This document shows positions 36,235 through 44,003 of a stretch of DNA of 55,417 nucleotides, one piece after another. Below the pieces are notes generated by a model. It saw only the letters and a list, made by a program, of their open reading frames with translations, ran no database searches and had not been told where the DNA came from. The DNA is taken from assembly GCF_001591705.1 (NCBI RefSeq), contig NZ_BCVK01000007.1:1-55417 (forward strand). Reading direction: 5' to 3'. This DNA comes from Lactococcus cremoris subsp. cremoris NBRC 100676. GTDB lineage: Bacteria; Bacillota; Bacilli; Lactobacillales; Streptococcaceae. Each line of letters begins with the position of its first letter. Positions within the stretch are counted from its first letter, which is position 1. The translations under genes were made by a program, and so were the position numbers.

Positions 36235-38178
36235 ATGCCTCTAAATATCTTGGATTATGACCCCTATTTGGAACCTTTCAAAGATGACTTGTCTTTACGC
36301 CTCTTTGAATTTGCTAGAACTAAGAAACGGCTTTTGGGCGTTGATGGTTCTTTAGTTGATTTTGCGAACGGCTATAAGTATTTTGGCTTCCAACAAGAAA
36401 GTAAACACTGGACTTTCCGCGAATGGGCACCAAATGCTAAAAAAGCTTGGCTTGTTGGTGACTTTAACAATTGGGAAAACAACTATGAACTAAAACAGGC
36501 TTATGGCGGGACTTGGGAAATTTCAGTTCCTGGATTATTACCTGTAGGTTCTAAAGTAAAAATAAAGTTGCTTTTGCCAACTGGAGAAGTTGTTTATCGT
36601 GTTCCTTCTTACATTATGTATGCTCTTCCTAATGAAAATCATGGTTTAGACGGGGTTATTACTCAGCCTAAGTACGAATGGAAAAATAAAAGCCCTAAAC
36701 TAAGCGAAGCACCTTTGATTTATGAGGCACATATTGGGATTTCAACCGAAGAATACAAAATTAATTCTTACAAAGAATTCACGCGCGATGTTTTACCCAG
36801 AATTAAAAAAGATGGTTACAATACCATTCAGCTGATGGCAATTATGGAACACCCGCTCTATGCTAGTTTTGGTTATCAAGTTTCCAATTTTTTTGCCATC
36901 TCTAGTCGCTTTGGTCAGCCAGAAGATTTAATGGAATTGATTGATAAGGCACATGGTTTGGGTTTGCAAGTGCTTTTAGACGTGGTTCATTCACATGCTG
37001 TAAAAAATATTGAGGATGGGCTCAACTATTTTGATGGAACAGAAAATCAGTATTTTCATGAAGGCGAACAGGGAAATCATCCAGCTTGGAAGACGAAACT
37101 TTTTAATTATGGCAAAGATGAAGTCCTTCATTTTTTACTATCAAATCTAAAATTTTGGCTAGACATTTATCATTTCGATGGCTTTCGTTTTGATGGAGTA
37201 ACTTCAATGCTTTATCATGACCATGGTTTAGGAACTGTTTTTACAGATTATAGTAAGTATTTTTCACTTAATACGGATGTTGAAGCCGTGACATATTTGA
37301 TGCTGGCTAATGAACTAACTCATCTCTTTAATCCATCAGCAACAACAATCGCTGAAGACATGTCTGCCATGCCTGGGATGGCACTACCTATCTCGGCTGG
37401 CGGAATTGGTTTTGATTATCGTTTGTCAATGGGAATTCCTGATTTTTGGATTAAACAATTGAAAGAAAAAACAGATAATAGTTTAGATTTGCTAAGTTTA
37501 TGGTGGGAATTGACGACCAGACGACCTGGAGAAAAAAATATCGGTTATTCAGAAAGTCATGATCAAGCTTTAGTTGGAGATAAAACACTGATGATGTGGC
37601 TAGCTAATGAAGAAATCTATTGGAACATGGACATCAATAGTCAATCTCTGATTATTGACCGTACCATTGCCCTCCATAAGTTAATTCGATTGATTACTTT
37701 CAGTCTAGCAGGTGAAGGTTATTTAAATTTCATGGGAAACGAATTTGGTCATCCTGAATGGCTCGATTTCCCTCGAGAAGAAAATCATGATGATTTTCAA
37801 CATGCTAGAAGACAATGGTCACTTGCTGATAACGAAAATTTACGTTTCAAATATTTACTGGCATTTGACCAAGCCATGCTCAATTTAGAACATGATTTCA
37901 AATTTTTAGAAAGTACAGATCCTGTTCAACAGCTTTGGATTAAGGATTCGGATAAATTACTGGCATACAAAAAAAGACAATTAGTTTTTGTCTTTAATTT
38001 CCACCCTAGTTATGAGCAAAAACTTCAGCTCCAATTTTCTAAAAAACCAGAACTTATCTTTGACAGTGATGATCAAAAATTCGGGGGATTTGGTCCCCGA
38101 AGTAGTTTTGGTTGGTCAAAAGGAACTTTAAATTTGATTCTTGAACCTAGAACAGCGATGGTGTTTAAAATTAAATAG
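36235..38178 (+). CDS. Eukaryote-type 1,4-alpha-glucan branching enzyme (GH13_8-like)
   Basis: 647 residues. CBM48-like domain (about 50-145, FREWAPNAKKAWLVGDFNNW), GH13 barrel (about 160-520) and all-beta C-terminal domain. Catalytic residues visible: nucleophile Asp320 (GFRFDGVTSM), acid/base Glu374 (TIAEDMSAMPG) and the HD pair 443-444 (YSESHDQALVGDK). The motifs DGVTSMLYHDHG and AEDMSAMPG are those of the animal/fungal/plant GBE1 type rather than the usual bacterial GlgB. It makes alpha-1,6 branches in glycogen. It has no glg neighbours, which is odd for a glycogen gene. GGAG precedes the ATG and a strong terminator follows. Confidence 0.9.
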   Translation: MPLNILDYDPYLEPFKDDLSLRLFEFARTKKRLLGVDGSLVDFANGYKYFGFQQESKHWTFREWAPNAKKAWLVGDFNNWENNYELKQAYGGTWEISVPGLLPVGSKVKIKLLLPTGEVVYRVPSYIMYALPNENHGLDGVITQPKYEWKNKSPKLSEAPLIYEAHIGISTEEYKINSYKEFTRDVLPRIKKDGYNTIQLMAIMEHPLYASFGYQVSNFFAISSRFGQPEDLMELIDKAHGLGLQVLLDVVHSHAVKNIEDGLNYFDGTENQYFHEGEQGNHPAWKTKLFNYGKDEVLHFLLSNLKFWLDIYHFDGFRFDGVTSMLYHDHGLGTVFTDYSKYFSLNTDVEAVTYLMLANELTHLFNPSATTIAEDMSAMPGMALPISAGGIGFDYRLSMGIPDFWIKQLKEKTDNSLDLLSLWWELTTRRPGEKNIGYSESHDQALVGDKTLMMWLANEEIYWNMDINSQSLIIDRTIALHKLIRLITFSLAGEGYLNFMGNEFGHPEWLDFPREENHDDFQHARRQWSLADNENLRFKYLLAFDQAMLNLEHDFKFLESTDPVQQLWIKDSDKLLAYKKRQLVFVFNFHPSYEQKLQLQFSKKPELIFDSDDQKFGGFGPRSSFGWSKGTLNLILEPRTAMVFKIK

Positions 38179-38180
38179 TA

Positions 38181-38210
38181 AAAAAACCTGTCAAATGACA
38201 GGTTTTTTTA
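38181..38210 (+). terminator. Terminator of the branching enzyme gene
   Basis: AAAAAACCTGTCA (38181-38193) pairs with TGACAGGTTTTTT (38196-38208). Two further CTGTCAGT-type copies follow before the TetR gene. Confidence 0.9.
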
Positions 38211-38243
38211 CTGACAGAAATCCGAAAAGTCTGTCAGTAATTT

Positions 38244-38789
38244 TTAAAATTCATTTAAATTTGGTTCCACCAAAGTCCAGAGATTTTCAAATTGCGTTTG
38301 AAATTGATCGTCCCACTGAGGGGCAATTTTTGGGTGGTGAAAATAAACGAAAGCTTGGATATAAGCGCCAGCCTCCTCATAAGATTCTAGTTTAGCCGCC
38401 GTTTTTAAACTCTCTACCATTTCTAAAATATGTTGGCGTCCTAATTCTAAGTTCTCACCAATATAAGTCGTATATAGAGCAAACATTTCTGGTGTATTTC
38501 TGTGGGCTTCATACTTGGCAATAGCTACTGACCAAAGCCAATCATGGACAATATCTTTTTGATGCTCATAAGAACTTGTATCAAAAGGAAAAATTTTGAC
38601 AAGCGTCTGACCATTAAGCCAACGAAGTGATAGAATGGTCAAAAGTTCATCTTTACTTTTAAAATGTTTATAAATCGCTGGCTGACTAATATTCAATTCT
38701 TTGGCAATTTTTGAAATGGTCAACTTTTCAATTCCATTTTTTAGGATAAATTCTTCTGTCTTCTTTAATATTTTTTCACGTGTGTTCAT
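38244..38789 (-). CDS. TetR/AcrR-family regulator
   Basis: 181 residues. HTH at about 20-55 (LTISKIAKELNISQPAIYKHFKSKDELL). The C-terminal domain (WLWSVAIAKYEAHRNTPEMF) is typical of TetR_C proteins. It is divergent from the SDR-DUF2316-SDR unit and probably represses it. Inverted repeats lie between the two start codons. Confidence 0.88.
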   Translation of the reverse strand: MNTREKILKKTEEFILKNGIEKLTISKIAKELNISQPAIYKHFKSKDELLTILSLRWLNGQTLVKIFPFDTSSYEHQKDIVHDWLWSVAIAKYEAHRNTPEMFALYTTYIGENLELGRQHILEMVESLKTAAKLESYEEAGAYIQAFVYFHHPKIAPQWDDQFQTQFENLWTLVEPNLNEF

Positions 38790-38805
38790 AAATTAATTGT
38801 AACAC

Positions 38806-38882
38806 AAGTTATAATTCTTTACAAATATAACTTTCTGGTTTATAATTCGTTTTGTTGGTTATAAAAATAAAAAATAATAACC
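38806..38882. promoter_or_regulatory. Inverted repeats between the divergent TetR and SDR genes
   Basis: AAGTTATA (38806-38813) with TATAACTT (38826-38833), and GGTTAT (38857-38862) with ATAACC (about 38877-38882). Both share the TTATAAC core and are likely operator sites for the TetR protein. Confidence 0.55.
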
Positions 38883-38907
38883 TTTTATCAATAGTTAAGG
38901 AGAAATC

Positions 38908-39693
38908 ATGACATTTACAGGACATACCATTTTAATCACAGGCGGTACAAGCGGGATTGGTCTAGGTTTTGCAAAAAAATTTGCTGAATTAGGAAATAAA
39001 GTTATCATCACTGCACGCAATGAAGATAGACTCAATCAAATTTTAAGCGAAAATCCAACTTTTTCAGGATTTGTCAGTGATGTTGCTGACGAAAATTCTC
39101 TGTCCCAATTGGTCAATTTCATCAATGAAAATTCCCCTAAGCTTGACCTTCTCATGAATTGTGCCGGAATTATGCGTGCCATCAATTTGTTTGAACAAGC
39201 TGACAATTCTCTAGGAGCACTGACAGAAGAAATTAATATTAACTTACTAGGAACTATTGCTGTCACACAAGCCTTTTTGGAAGTTCTTGTAGCAAATAAT
39301 GGGATGGTCATTAACGTTTCATCTGGCTTATCAAATCTGGCTGACGGTGCGCATCCTATTTACAATTTAACCAAAGCTAGTGTTCATTTTTACTCTGATG
39401 CCCTTCGAGAACAAGCCAAATATTTTGATAAATCTTTAAAGGTTGTAGAATTAGTTCCACCATTAGTTGCCGAAACAAATCTTGAAAGCCATACAAATAC
39501 TGACGCACCTAATAACATGGCCCTTTCGGATTTGATTAATGAAACTTTAGCCGGACTTGAAAATGGCTTAGAGCGAATTGATGCTGGTTTTTCCAAACAG
39601 CTTCACCAAATGGGAAAAGTTAATAGTGACGAAAACACCAAACTTCTCTCTAATCAAATGCTCAGTAACTATTTTCCAAAAAACAAAGAATAA
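38908..39693 (+). CDS. SDR-family oxidoreductase (DltE-like)
   Basis: 261 residues. Cofactor loop GGTSGIG (12-18), NCAG (84-87), catalytic Ser139, Tyr152 and Lys156 (YNLTK). It is a classical NAD(P)-dependent short-chain dehydrogenase with the long C-terminal part seen in DltE-like proteins. Substrate unknown. First gene of a unit with a DUF2316 gene (9 bp gap) and a second SDR gene; the unit is probably under the divergent TetR protein. Confidence 0.9.
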   Translation: MTFTGHTILITGGTSGIGLGFAKKFAELGNKVIITARNEDRLNQILSENPTFSGFVSDVADENSLSQLVNFINENSPKLDLLMNCAGIMRAINLFEQADNSLGALTEEININLLGTIAVTQAFLEVLVANNGMVINVSSGLSNLADGAHPIYNLTKASVHFYSDALREQAKYFDKSLKVVELVPPLVAETNLESHTNTDAPNNMALSDLINETLAGLENGLERIDAGFSKQLHQMGKVNSDENTKLLSNQMLSNYFPKNKE

Positions 39694-39702
39694 GGGAGAA
39701 AA

Positions 39703-40013
39703 ATGTCACTTAATCCACTCCAAATGCACAACACCAAAAAAAGCTCCGTCAAAACTTTGAGCTCACAGGACTCAGCAAATCTGAAATTGCTAATGATTTA
39801 AAAATTAGCGAAGTCAAACTTGAAAAAATTTTTAAACTTAAACAAAGAACACTAGAAGACACTTGGATTTTAAGAAATTACTTGCTAGAAAAAGTTAAAA
39901 ATGCTGGTCAAGAACCTGTTCCCTTTAATGCTTTAGCGGAAGATTGGCACCGCCACTGGTTTTTAAATGCTGATTTAATTGACCATCAACAAATGTCTAA
40001 GGGCGACAGCTAG
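39703..40013 (+). pseudogene. DUF2316 family protein with a frameshift at an A7 run
   Basis: The ATG at 39703 (AAGGGAG upstream) reads MSLNPLQMHNTKK and then hits a stop in that frame. From the run of seven As at about 39734-39741 the -1 frame continues KLRQNFELTGLSKSEIANDL to a stop at 40011, giving a full-length DUF2316 protein of about 103 residues with an HTH-like part (LSKSEIANDLKISEVKLEKIF). Either one A was lost or the A7G run allows slippage. DUF2316 genes often sit beside SDR and TetR genes, as here. Confidence 0.8.
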
Positions 40014-40033
40014 AAATTAAAGGAGGAAATACA

Positions 40034-40819
40034 ATGAAAACACTCATCACAGGCGCAAATAAAGGAATTGGTTTTGCTCTCGCGCAAAATCTCGGTCATC
40101 GTGGCTATGAAGTTTTAGTCGGAGCTCGTAATGAGACTCGTGGACAAGAAGCCGTTGAAAAATTGAAGGCCGAAGGAATCAATGCGGAATTTGTCAAAGT
40201 TGATTTAGATGACTTAAATCAATTAACTAGCCTGTCAGCACTGACAGACATTGACTTACTCATTAATAATGCTGGAATTTCTGGTAATATTCATTCAGAT
40301 AAAGGACATCTTGATATGGAAAAATCAGCTTTTGATTATTCTAGTTCTGACTTAGAAGAAACAATCAAGACCAACTTTTTGGGAACACATGCAGTGATTA
40401 CAGAACTCCTTCCACATTCACTGACCGAAAATGCTAAAATTATTAACATCACCGTACCCGTTTCTCAGGAATATTGGATGCCGCTGGCCTATGTCACTTC
40501 AAAAGCCGCTCAGAATGCCATGACTTTTGCTTTTGGTCATCAATTTAAAAAAGACAAATCACAAAAACAAATTTTTGCTATCATGCCTGGGGCTGTTGCA
40601 ACAGATTTAAATGGCGCAAAAGTTGGTGACAGTCCTTTTGTCAAATCTCCAGAAGAAACAGCTCAAATGATTAGTAAATTCATTTTTGACGAAAAAAATC
40701 ACAATGCTCAAATTATTAATTTTGACGGAACAATTTATGATAACTATGAACCAGGCTTACGTAACAAAGTGATTAAAGACGTCGCTAAAAATGGCTTGAA
40801 GCGTAAATTTAAAAAATAA
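40034..40819 (+). CDS. SDR-family oxidoreductase
   Basis: 261 residues. TGANKGIG (6-13), NNAG (78-81), Tyr153 and Lys157 in YVTSK. The usual catalytic Ser region is ITVPVS (Ser144). Related to carbonyl-reductase-like SDRs. GGAGG precedes the ATG. Third gene of the TetR-linked unit, ended by a strong terminator. Confidence 0.9.
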   Translation: MKTLITGANKGIGFALAQNLGHRGYEVLVGARNETRGQEAVEKLKAEGINAEFVKVDLDDLNQLTSLSALTDIDLLINNAGISGNIHSDKGHLDMEKSAFDYSSSDLEETIKTNFLGTHAVITELLPHSLTENAKIINITVPVSQEYWMPLAYVTSKAAQNAMTFAFGHQFKKDKSQKQIFAIMPGAVATDLNGAKVGDSPFVKSPEETAQMISKFIFDEKNHNAQIINFDGTIYDNYEPGLRNKVIKDVAKNGLKRKFKK

Positions 40820-40824
40820 ATATA

Positions 40825-40858
40825 AAAATTACTGACAGATTGGTCAGTAATTTTTTAA
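40825..40858 (+). terminator. Terminator of the SDR unit
   Basis: AAAATTACTGAC (40825-40836) pairs with GTCAGTAATTTT (40843-40854), a perfect 12-bp stem from an ACTGAC pair, followed by Ts. Confidence 0.9.
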
Positions 40859-40908
40859 CTTACAATCTATTCGTAAAAAATTCTTAATATTTATGATAAA
40901 ATAATTTT

Positions 40909-41460
40909 ATGGAAAAAGAACGTTTTTTAGCCTTTACCGATGCTATCAACGCTATCATTTCAATAATTATGGTTTTAGAATTTAAAACCCCTGATAAAAG
41001 CGGCTGGCCAGCCCTGACAGAATTAACGGTTCCGCTTTTGGCCTATGCCTTGAGCTTTTTTATGATTATGACCGTCTGGTACAATCATCATCAACTTTAT
41101 CGCGACATTAAAAATATTACTCCTCGAATTTTCTTATTGAATACGCTATGTCTATTCATTATGTCATTTTTCCCATTTACTACCGGTTGGGTCGGAAAAC
41201 ATGCGACTGAATTTCTCCCTGAATTCTTCTATCTCGTCATTGTTTTTCTCTGGACAGCAGTATTTCATCTCATGGATTACGAACTCCTCAAAGAAAATCC
41301 AGATAAAGAATACAAAGAACTTACCCATAGTATTTCTCGTAGAAATATTTTCATTATTTTAGGAATTTCCCTTCCAATTGTTTGGTTCTGGCCTCCTATT
41401 GGCTTAGTTTGTGTCGCCATGCTTGGTGCCGTTGCTCTAGCAAGCTTTTTAAAAAAATAA
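40909..41460 (+). CDS. TMEM175-family (DUF1211) potassium channel-like protein
   Basis: 183 residues and six membrane helices, one TMEM175 unit as in bacteria. The N-terminal signature RFLAFTDA (5-12) is the RxxxFSD motif with Thr for Ser, and MVLEFKTP follows. Bacterial members form tetrameric K+ channels. Ribosome binding site weak (no clear GGAG before 40909). Single gene. Confidence 0.82.
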   Translation: MEKERFLAFTDAINAIISIIMVLEFKTPDKSGWPALTELTVPLLAYALSFFMIMTVWYNHHQLYRDIKNITPRIFLLNTLCLFIMSFFPFTTGWVGKHATEFLPEFFYLVIVFLWTAVFHLMDYELLKENPDKEYKELTHSISRRNIFIILGISLPIVWFWPPIGLVCVAMLGAVALASFLKK

Positions 41461-41490
41461 AAGCCGTCAATTAATGACAGCTTTTTATTT
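41459..41490. terminator. Bidirectional terminator
   Basis: AAAAGC and GTCA pair with TGAC and GCTTTT across 41460-41487, with one bulge on each side. It separates the convergent TMEM175 and DUF1292 genes. Confidence 0.75.
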
Positions 41491-41813
41491 TAATCTTCTT
41501 GTTCATCCATGAAACTATTGAAGACTTCTTCAATCATATCCCATTCATCTTCAGCATCTTCAGGGATTGGTTGTAAATCACCTTCAGTACCGTCAGCATT
41601 CTCAGTAAATGAGTAAGCTAAAACGTCAATAAGACCTTGTTCATCTTCTTCAAATTCAGTCGGTTGTAAAACAACATAGTTTTTACCAAATTCTTCTTGT
41701 CCATCAATGGTAATCAAAATTTGGAATAAACTTTCATTTCCGTTTTCATCAACTAAAGTAATATAGTCAGGTTCATGATTGTGGTCATGTTCGTGATCAT
41801 GTGTATGAGTCAT
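41490..41813 (-). CDS. DUF1292 (YrzB) family protein with His-rich N-terminus
   Basis: 107 residues. The DUF1292 domain (about 17-70: [18 protein letters not shown]) belongs to a family regularly encoded with ruvX and ireB in Firmicutes, as here. Residues 3-13 alternate His with other residues (His at 3, 5, 7, 9, 11, 13), a possible metal-binding extension. The C-terminus is strongly acidic. Function unknown. It is 100 bp downstream of ruvX. Confidence 0.88.
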   Translation of the reverse strand: MTHTHDHEHDHNHEPDYITLVDENGNESLFQILITIDGQEEFGKNYVVLQPTEFEEDEQGLIDVLAYSFTENADGTEGDLQPIPEDAEDEWDMIEEVFNSFMDEQED

Positions 41814-41884
41814 TCTATTTCCTTTTCTTCATCCTTAATTATAGGAAGTTTTTGCTACTTATAACAAAACAAGCAGACTTATTA

Positions 41885-41906
41885 TCACTGACAGGCTCGT
41901 CAGTAA
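41885..41906 (-). terminator. Hairpin after ruvX
   Basis: ATCACTGAC pairs with GTCAGTAAT around AGGCTC (one G-U). Only a weak T tract follows, so termination may be partial and allow read-through into the DUF1292 gene. Confidence 0.5.
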
Positions 41907-41913
41907 TCAAAAA

Positions 41914-42345
41914 TTATAATTTTAATGCGTGCGCATCCAGATAATTTTGTAAAATCAAAACAGCAGCTAACTTATCAATCGATTTTTTTCGGTCTTTGCG
42001 GCGTACTCCACCGTCAATTAAAACTTTTTCAGCCTGAGCTGTAGTCAGACGTTCATCTTGATAGGCTACTTCTAAGCTAAATTCATTGGCCAACTTTGTT
42101 CCATAATCACGCGAAGCTTCAGCACGAATGCCTTCATCTCCGTTCATATGTTTTGGAAGACCAAGAACCACCTTTTCAGGTTTGTATTCTTTAATCAAGA
42201 CAGCTAGACGATCAAAACCGAGCTCACCAGCTTCACTATCAATCTTAATGGTTTCAACAGGCTGAGCGGTCATCCCAAGTAAATCACTGACAGACACACC
42301 CACCGTTTTTGTACCAACATCAAGACCTAAAATTCGTGCAAACAC
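41914..42345 (-). CDS. ruvX: Holliday-junction resolvase-like RuvX/YqgF
   Basis: 143 residues, RNase H-like fold. [16 protein letters not shown] holds the first catalytic Asp, [14 protein letters not shown] the loop Glu region, and [12 protein letters not shown] and [13 protein letters not shown] the rest of the site. Implicated in 16S rRNA 5' processing and recombination. The start is a GTG sharing its first base with the ireB stop codon (TAGTG). Confidence 0.95.
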   Translation of the reverse strand: MFARILGLDVGTKTVGVSVSDLLGMTAQPVETIKIDSEAGELGFDRLAVLIKEYKPEKVVLGLPKHMNGDEGIRAEASRDYGTKLANEFSLEVAYQDERLTTAQAEKVLIDGGVRRKDRKKSIDKLAAVLILQNYLDAHALKL

Positions 42346-42611
42346 TATAAATTTACACCATTATCTTTCAAATAATTCTTGATTAATTCCTCAACAATAT
42401 CATCTCGGTCAAAACGGCGAATTTTATTACGCGCATCATCATGACGAGGGATATAAGCAGGGTCTCCCGACAAAACATAACCCACGATTTGATTGATAGG
42501 ATTGTAACCCTTAGCCTCAAGTACATTGTAAACATCAACGAGTGTTTCGCCAATTTCTTTCTTGTCCGAATCACCAAATTCAAAACGGACTGTTTCATCT
42601 GTAAAACTCAT
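42345..42611 (-). CDS. ireB: IreB family regulatory phosphoprotein (DUF965)
   Basis: 88 residues, full length: [19 protein letters not shown] start with Thr residues that the IreK-type Ser/Thr kinase phosphorylates in enterococci, and [19 protein letters not shown], the family signature. In enterococci it restrains cephalosporin resistance. GGAGG precedes the ATG. First gene of ireB-ruvX, with DUF1292 downstream. Confidence 0.95.
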   Translation of the reverse strand: MSFTDETVRFEFGDSDKKEIGETLVDVYNVLEAKGYNPINQIVGYVLSGDPAYIPRHDDARNKIRRFDRDDIVEELIKNYLKDNGVNL

Positions 42612-42768
42612 AAGACACCTCCTTTAAATTTATCTGTAAAAAGCCAGATCAAACTAAAAACTAATAATTTCACTTCTGTCAGTTACTTAACTTTCTCATC
42701 TTTAGAGAACTTTAAATTTTCTAATACTGACAGAAATATCTCATTAAAAATTTCTTAGATACATGTTA

Positions 42769-42797
42769 ATTATACGTTATTTTTTGCCTGAATTCAA
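42769..42797 (-). promoter_or_regulatory. Promoter of ireB-ruvX
   Basis: On the minus strand TTGAAT (42792-42797) and TATAAT (42769-42774) with 17-bp spacing. The leader down to ireB is about 150 bases and carries two ACTGACAG-type copies (about 42677 and 42727). Confidence 0.75.
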
Positions 42798-42905
42798 CCG
42801 TTTTCTCTAGTAAAGTAAACAAAAGTCTTTAGAAAAGACTTTTAAATAAAATATGAATTCTAATTTGAAAAATCACCAAATAATGTACATTACAGTCCTA
42901 TCTAC

Positions 42906-43586
42906 TCAAGGCACCAAGAAATTTAGCAAATAAGGCAAATAATTATTGATCAAGTTTATCGAACTGTGAAGAATAATACTCTCCCCAATTGCTTTACGTC
43001 GATGATAAGCCAAAGTAACAACCAAACTCATCGGCAAATAAAAAAAGAAGGAATAAGTAAAACCAGTATGTATCCATGCAAACACAACGACACTTACAAA
43101 GCAAGCCAACCATTTTTTATCGAAAAGTCGATAAAGATATTCACGAAAAATAAGTTCCTCACAAATCGGCCCAATTACAAATAAATCTAAAGAGTGTGTC
43201 CAAAACGGAGTCCGTGCAAGAGAGTTTGCCACATCCACACCATGTTCTGGGAATGCCACCAAAGCAGACGTCATTTGAAAATATAATTTATGCGCTAACA
43301 CAATAAAAACAATCCCACCAATAATAAAAAATAAAATAAATAATAGATTTTTCCAACGAAAAATATCAAAAAACTTTCTAAAAGCTCCATTTTTGTAAGC
43401 AATAATCATTATTAGAGAAAAAGTTAAAATATCCACCGCTCCATAATGATTAAAAGTAAAATCATAAAAACCAGTCGGAAAAATACCCAAACTAGGTTCC
43501 CAACCATTGTAAAGCACTACCGTTACTAGTAAAACTAGAAGCGTTTTTAATTTAGTCTGTAAAGATTTTTTTATACGTTCAATCAT
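42906..43586 (-). CDS. CPBP-family intramembrane protease, bacteriocin-immunity type
   Basis: 226 residues from the ATG at 43586 (the longer frame begins with a TTG inside the preceding terminator). About seven membrane helices. Motifs: EE at 143-144 in ICEELIFREYLY with Arg at 148, His173 in AWIHTGF, and His207 in HSSINL. CPBP (Abi) proteins include self-immunity proteins of class II bacteriocins and CAAX-like proteases. It lies directly downstream of a double-glycine peptide gene, with a terminator between them, so immunity to that peptide is the leading guess. Confidence 0.85.
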   Translation of the reverse strand: MIERIKKSLQTKLKTLLVLLVTVVLYNGWEPSLGIFPTGFYDFTFNHYGAVDILTFSLIMIIAYKNGAFRKFFDIFRWKNLLFILFFIIGGIVFIVLAHKLYFQMTSALVAFPEHGVDVANSLARTPFWTHSLDLFVIGPICEELIFREYLYRLFDKKWLACFVSVVVFAWIHTGFTYSFFFYLPMSLVVTLAYHRRKAIGESIILHSSINLINNYLPYLLNFLVP

Positions 43587-43592
43587 AAAAGT

Positions 43593-43631
43593 CCCCAAAA
43601 AAGGATTGCTAAATTACATTAACAATCCTTT
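43593..43631 (-). terminator. Terminator between peptide gene and CPBP gene
   Basis: AAAGGATTG (43600-43608) pairs with CAATCCTTT (43623-43631); on the minus strand TTTTTTGGGGA follows, so the T run abuts the ribosome binding site of the CPBP gene. CPBP expression would depend on read-through. Confidence 0.8.
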
Positions 43632-43668
43632 AGCTTAAAATACACTAGAATTAACAAAAGCGATTAAG

Positions 43669-43827
43669 TTAACGGTCATAAATATCGCCGATAATATCTC
43701 CACTTCCGATTAAGACTGATGAAAGATAATTTTGAGAATAATTAATTAATCCTCCACCCCCACTAATCTCCATCAATTCAGCATCAGTCAACGTTTCAAA
43801 CACTTCAAAAATCTTTTGTCCTTCCAT
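43669..43827 (-). CDS. 52-residue double-glycine leader peptide (bacteriocin- or pheromone-like)
   Basis: Short gene. The leader FEVFETLTDAELMEISGG fits the class II bacteriocin/ComC leader pattern (hydrophobic residues at -4, -7 and -12, Glu near -8, Gly-Gly at -2/-1). Cleavage after Gly24 would release a 28-residue peptide starting GGLINYSQNYLSS and ending GDIYDR, which has Gly-rich spacing but a net negative charge, unusual for a bacteriocin. It has a clear promoter, a roughly 105-base leader with a palindrome, a weak ribosome binding site (AGAAAG) and its own terminator. No peptidase-ABC exporter is in the window. Confidence 0.75.
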   Translation of the reverse strand: MEGQKIFEVFETLTDAELMEISGGGGLINYSQNYLSSVLIGSGDIIGDIYDR

Positions 43828-43842
43828 AAGAACACACTTTCT

Positions 43843-43857
43843 AGTCCAATTTGGACT
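43843..43857. promoter_or_regulatory. Palindrome in the peptide gene's leader
   Basis: AGTCCAATTTGGACT has 7-bp arms around one central base. It lies 16 bp before the ATG of the double-glycine peptide and inside the untranslated leader. It could be an operator for the adjacent HTH protein or a hairpin masking the ribosome binding site. On the plus strand it is followed by six Ts and could also end antisense transcription. Confidence 0.6.
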
Positions 43858-43939
43858 TTTTTGAGCATTTTCAGTCGATGTGCACTTCTACTAAAATCAC
43901 CCATTAATTTTTCAAATATCCGTAACTAATTACAAGTAT

Positions 43940-43968
43940 ATTTTATTCTTTTCTGAATATTCGGTCAA
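43940..43968 (-). promoter_or_regulatory. Promoter of the double-glycine peptide gene
   Basis: On the minus strand TTGACC (43963-43968) and TAAAAT (43940-43945) with 17-bp spacing. GAATATTC (43955-43962), a palindrome, lies next to the -35 and is a possible regulator site. Confidence 0.75.
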
Positions 43969-44003
43969 TAGTCTTTTAGTATTCTTTTTGTGTACTTTAG
44001 TTT

